DNA from: Streptomyces sp. R33 | GTDB lineage: Bacteria; Actinomycetota; Actinomycetes; Streptomycetales; Streptomycetaceae | Direction: 5' to 3' | NCBI RefSeq assembly: GCF_041200175.1 | Contig: NZ_CP165727.1 | Location: 7,434,001-7,498,000 of the forward strand | Length of the DNA: 64,000 nt | In this document: positions 1 to 8,511 of the stretch, piece by piece | Numbering within the stretch: position 1 is the stretch's first letter | How the letters are laid out: each line of letters starts with the position of its first letter | The notes under the pieces: model-generated | The model's input: the letters and a program-made list of their open reading frames with translations, nothing else | Told to the model about the DNA's origin: nothing | The model's database searches: none | Position numbers and translations under genes: made by a program

Positions 1-1104
1 CTCACCGGCTCCTGGACCGCCGGGCGCCCCAGCGGCGAGCACCGCATCCTGCGTCCCGCCGCCGCCGAGGACCCGCGGCTCACCGCGCCGTACGGGGTCC
101 CGTACGCCTTCGGCTCCGCCGGGACCGGCCTGGACGCGGCCGGCCCCGGCGCGCTCGCCGCCGGCCACACCCGCGCGTTCGCCCTCAGCCGCGCGGGTCG
201 GCCCGAGGAGGCTCTGGCCGCGTACGAAGCCGTCGCCGAGGGGCGCACCCGGCTGCTCGGCGCCGACCATCCCGACACCCTCGCGGCGCGCCAGGAGGCG
301 GCGTACGAACTGGGCCGGCTCGGACGCCACCGCGAGGCCCACGACGTCTACCGTGCGGTGCTCGTCGCCCGGGAGCGCAGCACCGGCCCGCTCCATCCCG
401 ACACGCTGCGCTGCCGCCACAACCTCGCCTGCGCCCTCGGGGCGCTGGGCCGGTTCGCGGACGCCCACCGCACCGCCGCCGAGGTCGCCGCCGACCGGGC
501 GGCCGTGCTGGGCGCCGAGCACGCGGACACGCTGCTGACCCGGTACGAGGTCGCGTACGCACTGGGCCGTCTCGAGCGCTGGCAGGAGGCCCTGGACGGG
601 TTCCGCCACGTCGCCGCCGTACGGGAGCGGGTGCTGGGCCGGGACCATCCCGACACCCTCGCCGCCCGCTACGAGGTCGGCATCGCGCTCGGCAGGACCG
701 GGCACGCAGCCCAGGCCCTGGACCTGTTCCGGGGCCTGGTCCGCGACCGCACCCGGGCGTACGGGGCCGCGGACCCCGAGACGCTCCGCGCCCGGCACGT
801 CCTCGGCGTCAACCTGGGCCGGCTGGACCGCTGGGAGGAGGCGGTGGCCGAGGCCCGGCAGGTCGCCGCGGCCCGGGCCAAGGCGCTCGGCGCCGAGCAC
901 CCGGACACCCTCGTCAGCCGCCGTGAACTCGCCGTCGGGCTGGGCCGGCTGGGCCGCTGGGACGAGGCCCTGCCCGTCTACCGGGAGCTGTCCGGCATCC
1001 GCGAACGCTCCCTCGGCGACGACCATCCGGACACGGTGGCGGCCCACGCCGACGAGGCGCACTGTCTGGAGCGGCTCGGCCAGGTGTGTTACCAAGAGCC
1101 ATGA
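1..1104 (+). CDS. Tetratricopeptide-repeat protein, C-terminal part (5' end outside window)
   Basis: The frame is open from base 1, so the N-terminus lies upstream; 367 residues are visible. From about residue 75 there are seven TPR units with a strict 42-residue (126-bp) period. Each has an HPDTL-type motif (near residues 90, 132, 174, 216, 258, 300 and 342) followed by a conserved LGRLGRxxEA helix. This is the long TPR form found at the C-terminus of actinobacterial NB-ARC or kinase-type signalling proteins; it would act as a protein-interaction scaffold. The upstream domain cannot be seen, so the full protein's role is unknown. The stop overlaps the next ATG by ATGA, implying translational coupling. 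Confidence 0.85.
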   Translation, partial: LTGSWTAGRPSGEHRILRPAAAEDPRLTAPYGVPYAFGSAGTGLDAAGPGALAAGHTRAFALSRAGRPEEALAAYEAVAEGRTRLLGADHPDTLAARQEAAYELGRLGRHREAHDVYRAVLVARERSTGPLHPDTLRCRHNLACALGALGRFADAHRTAAEVAADRAAVLGAEHADTLLTRYEVAYALGRLERWQEALDGFRHVAAVRERVLGRDHPDTLAARYEVGIALGRTGHAAQALDLFRGLVRDRTRAYGAADPETLRARHVLGVNLGRLDRWEEAVAEARQVAAARAKALGAEHPDTLVSRRELAVGLGRLGRWDEALPVYRELSGIRERSLGDDHPDTVAAHADEAHCLERLGQVCYQEP

Positions 1105-2669
1105 CGAGCTTCGGGCACGATGTATACGACGACGTGATCGTGGGCGGCGGGCACAACGGACTGGTCGCCGCCGCGTACCTGGCCCGGGCGGGCCGTTCGG
1201 TACTGGTCCTGGAGCGGCTCGGGAACACCGGCGGCGCCGCGATCTCCACCCGCCCCTTCGCCGGAGTCGACGCCCGGCTCTCGCGCTACTCGTACCTCGT
1301 GTCCCTGCTCCCGGCGAAGATCGTGCGTGATCTGGGGCTGAACTTCGCCGTCCGCAAGCGCACCGTCTCCTCGTACACCCCCGTCGAACGCGACGGCCGG
1401 CCCGGCGGTCTCCTCGTCGGCGGCGGGGAGGCCCGTACCCGGGAGTCCTTCGCGCGGCTGACCGGCTCGGAGCGCGAGTACGAGAGCTGGCGCGCCTTCT
1501 ACGGGCGGACCGGGCGGCTGGCGCAGAAGGTGTTCCCGACACTGACCGAGCCGCTGCCCACGCGGGCGGAGCTGCGGGCCCGGATCGACGACGAGACCGC
1601 CTGGCGGATGCTGTTCGAGGAGCCGCTCGGGCGGGCCGTCGAGGAGCACTTCGCCGACGACCTGGTCCGCGGCGTGGTCCTCACGGACGCCCTGATCGGC
1701 ACGTTTGCGGACGCGCACGACGCCTCGCTCGCGCAGAACCGCTGCTTCCTGTACCACGTCATCGGCGGCGGGACGGGGGACTGGGACGTGCCGGTCGGCG
1801 GGATGGGCGCGCTCACCGATGCGCTGGCGGCGGCCGCCCGGGCGGCCGGGGCCGAGATCGCGACCGGGCACGAGGTGCTCCGGATCGAGACGGACGGGCG
1901 GGCTCCGGCCGAGGTGACCTTCCGTACGGCGACCGGCGAGGGACGGGTCGTCGGGCGGACGGTGCTGGTCAACGCCTCCCCCCGGGCCCTGGGCGAACTG
2001 CTCGGGGAGACGGAGCCGGCGCCCCCGGTCGAGGGGTCTCAGCTCAAGGTCAACATGCTGCTGCGGCGGCTGCCGAGGCTGCGGGACACCACGGTGGACC
2101 CGCGCGAGGCCTTCGGCGGCACCTTCCACATCGCCGAGGGGTACGCGGAACTGGCGCGGGCCTACGCCGAGGCCGCCACCGGCGAACTGCCGTCCGTACC
2201 GCCCTCGGAGATCTACTGCCACTCGCTGACCGACCCCTCGATCCTCGGGCCGGAGCTCGTGGCGCAGGGGTACCAGACGCTGACGCTGTTCGGTCTGCAC
2301 ACCCCGGCCCGGCTGTTCGAGAAGGACAACCAGGGGGCGCGCGAGGTGCTGCTGACCGGAACGCTCGCGCAGATGGACGCGCACCTGGCCGAGCCGATCA
2401 CCGACTGCCTGGCCTTCGACGCGGACGGGCGGCCGTGCATCGAGGCCAAGACCCCGCTGGACCTGGAGCGCGAACTGCGGCTGCCCGGCGGGCACATCTT
2501 CCACCGGGACCTGTCCTGGCCGTACGCGGAGGACCAGGGTGCGGCGGGCCGCTGGGGGGTGGGGACCCCGTACGCCAACGTCCTGCTGTGCGGCGCGGGC
2601 GCCGTGCGCGGAGGCGGTGTCAGCGGGGTCCCCGGCCACAATGCGGCGATGGCGGTGCTGGGGCACTGA
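1101..2669 (+). CDS. Phytoene desaturase-like NAD(P)/FAD-dependent oxidoreductase
   Basis: A 522-residue flavoprotein. The N-terminus carries the dinucleotide-binding motif VIVGGGHNGL followed by a basic/acidic strand end (VLVLER), and the C-terminus has the GAGAVRGGGVSGVPGHNAA segment that closes the FAD site in the phytoene desaturase/PYROXD2 family. No carotenoid gene (crtB, crtE, crtY) is adjacent, so a carotenoid substrate is not supported and the substrate is unknown. The ATG at 1101 is preferred over the in-frame GTG at 1086 because it couples by ATGA to the TPR gene and places the flavin motif at the usual distance. It converges on the next gene with six bases between them. Confidence 0.85.
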   Translation: MTSFGHDVYDDVIVGGGHNGLVAAAYLARAGRSVLVLERLGNTGGAAISTRPFAGVDARLSRYSYLVSLLPAKIVRDLGLNFAVRKRTVSSYTPVERDGRPGGLLVGGGEARTRESFARLTGSEREYESWRAFYGRTGRLAQKVFPTLTEPLPTRAELRARIDDETAWRMLFEEPLGRAVEEHFADDLVRGVVLTDALIGTFADAHDASLAQNRCFLYHVIGGGTGDWDVPVGGMGALTDALAAAARAAGAEIATGHEVLRIETDGRAPAEVTFRTATGEGRVVGRTVLVNASPRALGELLGETEPAPPVEGSQLKVNMLLRRLPRLRDTTVDPREAFGGTFHIAEGYAELARAYAEAATGELPSVPPSEIYCHSLTDPSILGPELVAQGYQTLTLFGLHTPARLFEKDNQGAREVLLTGTLAQMDAHLAEPITDCLAFDADGRPCIEAKTPLDLERELRLPGGHIFHRDLSWPYAEDQGAAGRWGVGTPYANVLLCGAGAVRGGGVSGVPGHNAAMAVLGH

Positions 2670-2675
2670 CCGCCG

Positions 2676-3137
2676 TTACGCGGCGCCTCCGGCGGGCTCG
2701 ATGACGACGATCGGGATCTCGCGGTCGGTCTTGGCCTGGTACTCGTCGTACGCGGGCCAGTGCTTCACCATCACGGGCCAGTACGCGGCGCGCTCCTCGG
2801 AGGTCGCGGTGCGGGCCGCGCCCTGGAGGACCTTCGGGCCGACCTGGATGCGGACCTCGGGGTGGGCCGTCAGGTTCTTGTACCAGAGCGGGTGCTCGTC
2901 GTCGCCGCCCTTGGAGGCGACGATGAGGTAGCGGCCGTCGGCCTCGCCGTAGATGAGCGGGGTGCGCACGGGGCTGCCGGAGACCCGGCCCACGGTGGTG
3001 AGCAGCAGGGTCTGGGTGCCGTTCCAGTCGTGGCCCTCGGACCCGTTCGTTGCGACGTACTGCTTGACGTGGTCGAGCTGCCAGCTGCCCGGCTTGGGGT
3101 CCTTCGGGTGGTCCCAGTCGATCACGGGGTTCGCCAT
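2676..3137 (-). CDS. Deazaflavin (F420)-dependent nitroreductase-family protein
   Basis: A 153-residue protein of the DDN/Rv3547 split-barrel family. The TLLLTTVGRxSGxPVRTPL strand pair, then LIVASKGGDDEHPLWYKNL and a HPEVRIQVG strand, are the family signature; the basic and glycine residues bind the F420 or FMN phosphate. Such enzymes reduce enones, quinones or nitro groups using F420H2, and the physiological substrate here is unknown. It is transcribed alone and divergently from the VOC gene at 3242. The start ATG is followed by the canonical beginning of the family, and length matches relatives. Confidence 0.85.
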   Translation of the reverse strand: MANPVIDWDHPKDPKPGSWQLDHVKQYVATNGSEGHDWNGTQTLLLTTVGRVSGSPVRTPLIYGEADGRYLIVASKGGDDEHPLWYKNLTAHPEVRIQVGPKVLQGAARTATSEERAAYWPVMVKHWPAYDEYQAKTDREIPIVVIEPAGGAA

Positions 3138-3173
3138 GGCCTGTACCTGCCTTCGTCTGCTGAGCTGCCGGGG

Positions 3174-3187
3174 GTTGATCAGTCAAC
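3174..3187. promoter_or_regulatory. Small inverted repeat in divergent promoter
   Basis: GTTGA-TCAG-TCAAC lies between the divergent deazaflavin oxidoreductase and VOC genes, 37 bases from the former's start. The arms are only five bases, so this is a weak operator candidate. Confidence 0.25.
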
Positions 3188-3241
3188 GAATCTCAACGGC
3201 TGGCAACGCCGCCGGGCACGCTTTTATGCCAGCATCGGATC

Positions 3242-3628
3242 ATGATCGCCGAACTCCAGTGTGTGGTGTTGGACTGTCCCGATCCGCTGCGGCTCGCCGA
3301 GTTCTACCGGGCGGTGCTGGGCGGCACCGTCAACCGGCCGGACCCGCGGTGGTCGGTCGACGAGGAGTGGGCGACACTGCACGCCCCGTCGGGTCTCGTG
3401 CTCGCCTTCCAGCGGGTGGCCGACCACCGGCCGCCGCGCTGGCCGGACCCCGCCCGCCCCCAGCAGTTCCACCTCGACTTCGGCGTGGCGGACCTGGACC
3501 GGGCGCAGGAGCAGGTGCTGGCCTGCGGCGCGACACTGCTGGACGCCCGCGCCGACGCCGCCCCCGACGGCTGGCGCGTCTACGCGGACCCGGCGGGCCA
3601 CCCCTTCTGCCTGGTCCGTCATGGCTGA
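3242..3628 (+). CDS. VOC (glyoxalase/bleomycin-resistance fold) family protein
   Basis: A 128-residue single-module VOC protein. It opens with a beta-strand and the helix PDPLRLAEFYRAVLG typical of the fold, has a central FHLDFGVADLDRAQEQV strand-helix, and ends DPAGHPFCLVRH. Histidine in FHLDF and the terminal PAGHPFCL strand match the metal-binding or substrate-binding positions of Glyoxalase_6 members. Function could be isomerase, dioxygenase or ligand binding; nothing nearby decides. It begins just after the divergent promoter at 3138-3241 and ends 15 bases before the stop of the convergent serine hydrolase. Confidence 0.8.
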   Translation: MIAELQCVVLDCPDPLRLAEFYRAVLGGTVNRPDPRWSVDEEWATLHAPSGLVLAFQRVADHRPPRWPDPARPQQFHLDFGVADLDRAQEQVLACGATLLDARADAAPDGWRVYADPAGHPFCLVRHG

Positions 3629-3643
3629 CGTCCCTCCGGACTC

Positions 3644-5503
3644 CTAGTCCGTCGAGCGGGTCCACCCGACGGCCTGGAGGCGGGAGCCGTCGGTGGGGCG
3701 GTCCTCCGCGAAGAGGAGGCGGGCCGGTTCCGCCACGCGCACGACGTCCACGTACACCCCGCGGCCGACGTAGCGGCCGGTCGCGGTGTGGCGGAAGCGC
3801 AGGCGCACCGGGCGCCCCGACCAGGCCGCGAGCGGGGCTTCGAGGCGGTGCCAGATGCGGCCGGACCAGCCGCCGACACTGCCCCGGGGCCACTGCTCGG
3901 GGGAGCCGCCGGTGGACCGCAGGGTGGTGAACGGCAGCGGCTCCCAGGTCTCCCCGTCGGCCGAGGCCTCCAGGTGGAGGGCGCCCTCGCCGGGCACGGT
4001 GTCCCACCACACGGCGCAGCGCAGTCGGGCGGCGGCCGTGGCCGGGGTCAACGGGGGCAGGGTGAGCGTGCCGGACCCGCCGGTCTCCATCCCGGAGTAC
4101 CAGGCGGGGCCGCCGTGCTTCGTACGGACCGGGACGGCGCGGGCGAACCGGTTGCCGACCGCGACCCGCGGCGCGCTGCCGGCCCGCCAGGTGCGTACGG
4201 GGTGGACGGAGTTGCCGAGCAGGATCAGGAAGGAGTCGGTGGAGGGGTCCAGGACCAGGGAGGTGCCGGTGAAGCCGGTGTGCCCGGCGGAGTGCGGGGT
4301 GGCCATGGCCCCCATGTACCAGTGCTGGTAGAGCTCGAAGCCGAGGCCGTGGTCGTCGCCGGGGAAGGCGGTGTTGAAGTCGGTGAAGAGCAGCTCCACG
4401 GAGGCGGGGCGCAGGATGCGCCTGCCGGCGTAGACGCCGCCGTCGAGGAGGGTGCGGGCGAGGACGGCCAGGTCCCAGGCCGTGCCGAAGACGCCGGCGT
4501 GGCCGGCGACGCCGCCGAGGGCGTAGGCGTTCTCGTCGTGGACCTCGCCCCAGACCAGCCCGCGGTCCAGGCCCGACCAGGGCGGCCGTTGCACCTCCGT
4601 GGCGGCGGTGACCCGGCGCCATGAGAGCGGTGGGTTGTAACGCGTGCGGTGCATCCCGAGCGGAGCGGTGATCTCGTCGTGGAGCAGGAGATCCAGAGTA
4701 TGGCCGGTGATCCGTTCCAGGAGCAGCTGTAGCGCTATCAGGTTCAGGTCCGAGTACCGGTACACCGTCCCGGGGGTCTCCTGCGGGCGCACGGCCCACA
4801 GCATCCTCAGCTGCCCCTCGCGCGTGGACTGCTGGTAGAACGGCGCCCACGAGCGCAGCCCCGAGGTGTGCGTGAGCAACTGGCGGACCGTGATCAGCTC
4901 CTTGCCGCCGCCCGTGAACTCGGGCAGGTACCGGTCCACCGGAGCCTCCAGCTCCAGCTGTCCGCGCTCCATCTGCTGCACGGCCAGGAGCGACGTGAAC
5001 AGCTTGGTCAGCGACGCCAGGTCGAAGACCGTGTCCTCGGCCATCGGGATGCGCTGCGCCGCCGGGAACTCCCGGACCCGGTCGGTGCGGCCGTCGTAGT
5101 CCGCGTACCGGACCGCCTCGCCCATCGCGCGGTGCAGGGCGATCGTGCGGCCCCGGCCGGCGAGCACCACGGCCCCGGCGTAGTAGGGGTGTTCGGGGGA
5201 GGGGCCGAGGAACCGCCGGGCCTCGTCGGCAGCCGCCTCCAGGTGCTTCTCGACGAGTCCCGCCTGGCGTGCGGACCCGTACCGCAGGCGCAGCCCCTGG
5301 AGGGCGCGCCGCTCGGCCGGGTTGCCGGAGGCCCCCGCAGCCCCGGGCAGCGCGGCATGCAGGGCGAGCATCCCGCCGAGCGCCAACAACCGTGCCCCGA
5401 GCCGCCGCCGGCTGATCCCGCCGCCCGCCGGGCCCGCGCCCGCCGCCTCGGGGCCGCCCGGGCCTCTGCGGCGCGTCTCTTCGTCCCCCGTGTGCTCCTC
5501 CAT
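3644..5503 (-). CDS. Tat-exported serine hydrolase (beta-lactamase/esterase fold) with C-terminal jelly-roll-like region
   Basis: A 619-residue protein. The ATG at 5503 is chosen because AGGAGG sits eight bases before it; upstream frame is not coding-like. A twin-arginine leader (SRRRLGARLLALGG) near residues 30-50 predicts export by Tat. The central domain is the class C beta-lactamase/DD-peptidase fold: the nucleophile motif SLTK (in FDLASLTKLFTSLL), the YSD tyrosine motif (VYRYSDLN) and a downstream GHTGFTGTSL glycine-rich strand. The last ~180 residues form a separate, probably carbohydrate- or surface-binding beta domain. Likely a secreted esterase or peptidoglycan-modifying enzyme; substrate unknown. 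Its promoter is shared with the operon at 5649. Confidence 0.85.
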   Translation of the reverse strand: MEEHTGDEETRRRGPGGPEAAGAGPAGGGISRRRLGARLLALGGMLALHAALPGAAGASGNPAERRALQGLRLRYGSARQAGLVEKHLEAAADEARRFLGPSPEHPYYAGAVVLAGRGRTIALHRAMGEAVRYADYDGRTDRVREFPAAQRIPMAEDTVFDLASLTKLFTSLLAVQQMERGQLELEAPVDRYLPEFTGGGKELITVRQLLTHTSGLRSWAPFYQQSTREGQLRMLWAVRPQETPGTVYRYSDLNLIALQLLLERITGHTLDLLLHDEITAPLGMHRTRYNPPLSWRRVTAATEVQRPPWSGLDRGLVWGEVHDENAYALGGVAGHAGVFGTAWDLAVLARTLLDGGVYAGRRILRPASVELLFTDFNTAFPGDDHGLGFELYQHWYMGAMATPHSAGHTGFTGTSLVLDPSTDSFLILLGNSVHPVRTWRAGSAPRVAVGNRFARAVPVRTKHGGPAWYSGMETGGSGTLTLPPLTPATAAARLRCAVWWDTVPGEGALHLEASADGETWEPLPFTTLRSTGGSPEQWPRGSVGGWSGRIWHRLEAPLAAWSGRPVRLRFRHTATGRYVGRGVYVDVVRVAEPARLLFAEDRPTDGSRLQAVGWTRSTD

Positions 5504-5588
5504 CAGCGGCCTCCTGTTCGCCGAATCGCCCTCCCGAAGTATCTGCCCGCCGGTACGGCGGGCCCCGCACCGACCGGCCCGTAAAGAA

Positions 5589-5605
5589 TCTGACGATGCA
5601 TCAGA
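5589..5605. promoter_or_regulatory. Palindromic operator, copy 1 (TCTGAC-N5-ATCAGA)
   Basis: TCTGACGATGCATCAGA, followed by AAAA. It lies 43 bases before the nitronate-monooxygenase-like start and about 85 bases before the divergent serine hydrolase start. The same spaced palindrome occurs at 20543 and 34172. Copies 1 and 2 also share the flanks AAGAA before and AAAAC after the palindrome. The layout is that of a TetR-type repressor site; the cognate regulator is not in this window. Confidence 0.7.
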
Positions 5606-5648
5606 AAACCTCTTCCCTCGGCCGCCTGGCTGCGGCATGCTGCCGCCC

Positions 5649-6755
5649 ATGGAGACGGAGCTGAGCAAGAAACTGGGAGTCGAGCACGCCATCTTCGGCT
5701 TCACGCCCTTCCCGGCGGTCGCCGCGGCCATCACCCGCGCGGGCGGATTCGGCGTCCTCGGCGCCGTCCGCTACACCGCCCCCGACGACCTCAAACGCGA
5801 CCTCGACTGGATGCAGGAGCACACCGACGGCAAGCCGTACGGGCTCGACGTCGTCATGCCCGCGAAGAAGGCCGTCGACGGCATCAGCGAGGCCGACATC
5901 GAAGCGATGATCCCGGCCGGCCACCGCGAGTTCGTGCGCGACACCCTCGCCAAGCACCACGTCCCCGAGCTGGCCGAGGGCGAGGCCTCCGGCTGGCGGA
6001 TCACCGGCTGGATGGAGCAGGTCGCCCGGAACCAGCTCGACGTCGCGTTCGACTACCCCATCAAACTCCTGGCGAACGCCCTCGGTTCCCCGCCCGCCGA
6101 CGTCATCGCGCGCGCCCACGACCAGGGCGTCCTCGTCGCCGCCCTCGCCGGCAGCGCCAAACACGCCCGCCGCCACGCCGAAGCCGGGATCGACATCGTC
6201 GTCGCCCAGGGCTACGAGGCCGGCGGTCACACCGGCGACATCGCCACCATGGTCCTGGTCCCCGAGATCGCCGAGGCCGTCGCCCCGCTGCCCGTCCTCG
6301 CCGCCGGCGGCATCGGCAGCGGCGAGCAGATCGCCGCCGGCCTGGCCCTCGGCGCCCAGGGTGCCTGGCTCGGCTCCCTCTGGCTCACCACCACCGAGGC
6401 GGACCTGCACTCCCGCGCGCTCACCGAGAAGCTCCTGGCCGCCGGATCCGGCGACACCGTCCGCTCCCGCGCCCTCACCGGCAAGCCCGCCCGTCAGCTG
6501 CGCACCGAGTGGACCGACGCCTGGGACGACCCGGACGGCCCCGGCGCGCTGCCGATGCCCCTGCAGGGGCTGCTCGTCGCCGAGGCCGTCTCCCGGATCC
6601 AGAAGTACGAGGTCCGGCCGCTGCTCGGGACGCCCGTCGGCCAGATCGTCGGCCGGATGAACTCCGAACGCAGCGTCCAGGCCGTCTTCGACGAGCTCAC
6701 CGGCGGCTTCGAGCGCGCCATCGACCGCATCAACCGCATCGCCGGCCGGGCCTGA
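5649..6755 (+). CDS. Nitronate monooxygenase / 2-nitropropane dioxygenase-family flavoprotein
   Basis: A 368-residue TIM-barrel FMN protein. The phosphate-binding segment LAAGGIGSGEQIAAGLALGAQG and the active-site region EAGGHTGDIATMVLVP (His of GGHTG) are characteristic. The ATG at 5649 gives the usual family N-terminus; an in-frame ATG at 5637 is possible and neither has a strong ribosome-binding site. The family oxidises alkyl nitronates, but relatives such as M. tuberculosis IpdC act on steroid-ring CoA thioesters, so the pairing with a CoA ligase 14 bases downstream suggests an acyl-CoA substrate. That last point is inference. The operator copy 1 sits directly upstream. Confidence 0.85.
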   Translation: METELSKKLGVEHAIFGFTPFPAVAAAITRAGGFGVLGAVRYTAPDDLKRDLDWMQEHTDGKPYGLDVVMPAKKAVDGISEADIEAMIPAGHREFVRDTLAKHHVPELAEGEASGWRITGWMEQVARNQLDVAFDYPIKLLANALGSPPADVIARAHDQGVLVAALAGSAKHARRHAEAGIDIVVAQGYEAGGHTGDIATMVLVPEIAEAVAPLPVLAAGGIGSGEQIAAGLALGAQGAWLGSLWLTTTEADLHSRALTEKLLAAGSGDTVRSRALTGKPARQLRTEWTDAWDDPDGPGALPMPLQGLLVAEAVSRIQKYEVRPLLGTPVGQIVGRMNSERSVQAVFDELTGGFERAIDRINRIAGRA

Positions 6756-6769
6756 GAGGTGTGATCAGC

Positions 6770-8332
6770 ATGAGTGGTGTGAGTGACCAGCCCCCGAACG
6801 GTTTCTGGGCCCAGGCGGCCGCCGACCCCGAGCGCACCGTCCTCGTCACCCCCGAGGGCGAGGAGTGGAGCGCCGGCCGGCTGCACGCCGACGTGAACCG
6901 CCTCGTCCACGGACTGCGCGCCGCCGGTCTGGAGAAGGGCGACGTGTTCGCCGTCGTCCTCCCCAACGGCGTCGAGTTCATCACCGCCTACCTCGCCGCT
7001 TCCCAGGCCGGGTTCTACCTCGTCCCGGTCAACCACCACCTCGTCGGCCCCGAGATCGCCTGGATCGTCTCCGACTCCGGCGCCAAGGTCCTCATCGCCC
7101 ACGAGCGCTTCGCCGACGCCGCCACCGCCGCGGCCGACGAGGCGGGCCTGCCCGCGAGCCACCGCTACGCCGTCGGAGCGGTCGCCGGCTTCCGCCCGTA
7201 CGCACAGCTCCTCGGCGGACAGCCCGTCACACCGCCGGCCGGGCGCACCCTGGGCTGGGTCATGAACTACACCTCCGGCACCACCGGGCGCCCGCGCGGC
7301 ATCCGCCGCCCGCTGCCCGGCAAGCTCCCGGAGGAGACGTACCTCGGCGGCTTCCTCGGGATCTTCGGCATCCGCCCGTTCGACGGCAACGTCCACCTGG
7401 TGTGCTCGCCGCTCTACCACACCGCCGTCCTCCAATTCGCGGGCGCCGCACTGCACATCGGGCACCCGCTGGTCCTGATGGACCGCTGGACCCCGCAGGA
7501 GATGCTGCGGCTCATCGACGGCCACGCGTGCACGCACACCCACATGGTCCCGACGCAGTTCCACCGGCTCCTCGCGCTCCCGCAGGAGACGAAGGACGCG
7601 TACGACGTCTCCTCGATGCGGCACGCGATCCACGGGGCCGCGCCCTGCCCGGACCACGTCAAGCGGGCGATGATCGACTGGTGGGGCACGTGCGTGGAGG
7701 AGTACTACGCGGCCAGCGAGGGCGGCGGCGCGTTCGCCACCGCCGAGGACTGGCTGAAGAAGCCGGGAACGGTCGGCAAGGCCTGGCCGATCAGCGAGCT
7801 CGCCATCTTCGACGACGACGGCAACCGGCTGCCGCCCGGCGAACTCGGCACCGTCTACCTGAAGATGAACACCGGCGGCTTCAGCTACCACAAGGACGAG
7901 GGCAAGACGAAGAAGAACCGCATCGGCGACTTCTTCACCGTGGGCGACCTCGGACTGATGGACGAGGAGGGGTACCTCTTCCTGCGCGACCGCAAGATCG
8001 ACATGATCATCTCGGGCGGCGTGAACATCTATCCGGCCGAGATCGAGTCGGCCCTGCTCACCCACCCGGCGGTCGCCGACGCCGCCGCGTTCGGGATCCC
8101 GCACGCCGACTGGGGCGAGGAGGTGAAGGCGGTCATCGAACCGGCCGAGGGCTTCGTGGCCGGAGACGCCCTCGCCGCGGAGATCCTGCACCACTGTGAG
8201 CGGCAGCTGGCCGGCTTCAAGCGGCCGAAGTCGGTCGACTTCATCGAAACGATGCCGCGCGACCCGAACGGCAAGCTGTACAAGCGGAGGCTGCGCGATC
8301 CGTACTGGGAGGGCCGCGACCGGGCGGTGTGA
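6770..8332 (+). CDS. Acyl-CoA synthetase (FadD-type AMP ligase)
   Basis: A 520-residue ANL enzyme that would activate a carboxylic acid to its acyl-AMP and then CoA thioester. Motifs are in order: the P-loop MNYTSGTTGRPRG (near residue 165), AASEGGG (A5-like), the GDLGLMDEEGYLFLRDRKIDMIISGG hinge block around residues 385-415 and the C-terminal catalytic lysine in DPNGKLYKRRLRDPY. GAGAGGTG precedes the ATG. It is 14 bases behind the nitronate-monooxygenase-like gene, so the two form an operon under the palindrome at 5589. Fatty, branched or steroid acids are all possible substrates; sequence alone does not choose. Confidence 0.88.
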   Translation: MSGVSDQPPNGFWAQAAADPERTVLVTPEGEEWSAGRLHADVNRLVHGLRAAGLEKGDVFAVVLPNGVEFITAYLAASQAGFYLVPVNHHLVGPEIAWIVSDSGAKVLIAHERFADAATAAADEAGLPASHRYAVGAVAGFRPYAQLLGGQPVTPPAGRTLGWVMNYTSGTTGRPRGIRRPLPGKLPEETYLGGFLGIFGIRPFDGNVHLVCSPLYHTAVLQFAGAALHIGHPLVLMDRWTPQEMLRLIDGHACTHTHMVPTQFHRLLALPQETKDAYDVSSMRHAIHGAAPCPDHVKRAMIDWWGTCVEEYYAASEGGGAFATAEDWLKKPGTVGKAWPISELAIFDDDGNRLPPGELGTVYLKMNTGGFSYHKDEGKTKKNRIGDFFTVGDLGLMDEEGYLFLRDRKIDMIISGGVNIYPAEIESALLTHPAVADAAAFGIPHADWGEEVKAVIEPAEGFVAGDALAAEILHHCERQLAGFKRPKSVDFIETMPRDPNGKLYKRRLRDPYWEGRDRAV

Positions 8333-8476
8333 CCGTGATCGCCTGACCAGCTCAACCTTGCGGGCCGGCCGGAGTAACGGGCGGCCGGGCCTGTTCGGGG
8401 GCTGGCGAGAACGCGGGTGAGATGGACGGCGGCGGACCACGGAGGTCCGAATCCACTGCCACCTCACTGCACTCCT

Positions 8477-8496
8477 CCCGGCCGTACGCGGCCGGG
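8477..8496 (+). promoter_or_regulatory. 5'-leader hairpin before the glycine-rich protein
   Basis: CCCGGCCG-tacg-CGGCCGGG forms a perfect 8-bp stem with a four-base loop ending six bases before the AAGGA ribosome-binding site of the gene at 8512. It could be an attenuator or an mRNA-stability element. No tract of U follows, so it is not a simple terminator. Confidence 0.35.
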
Positions 8497-8511
8497 GGAG
8501 ATAAGGACGTC

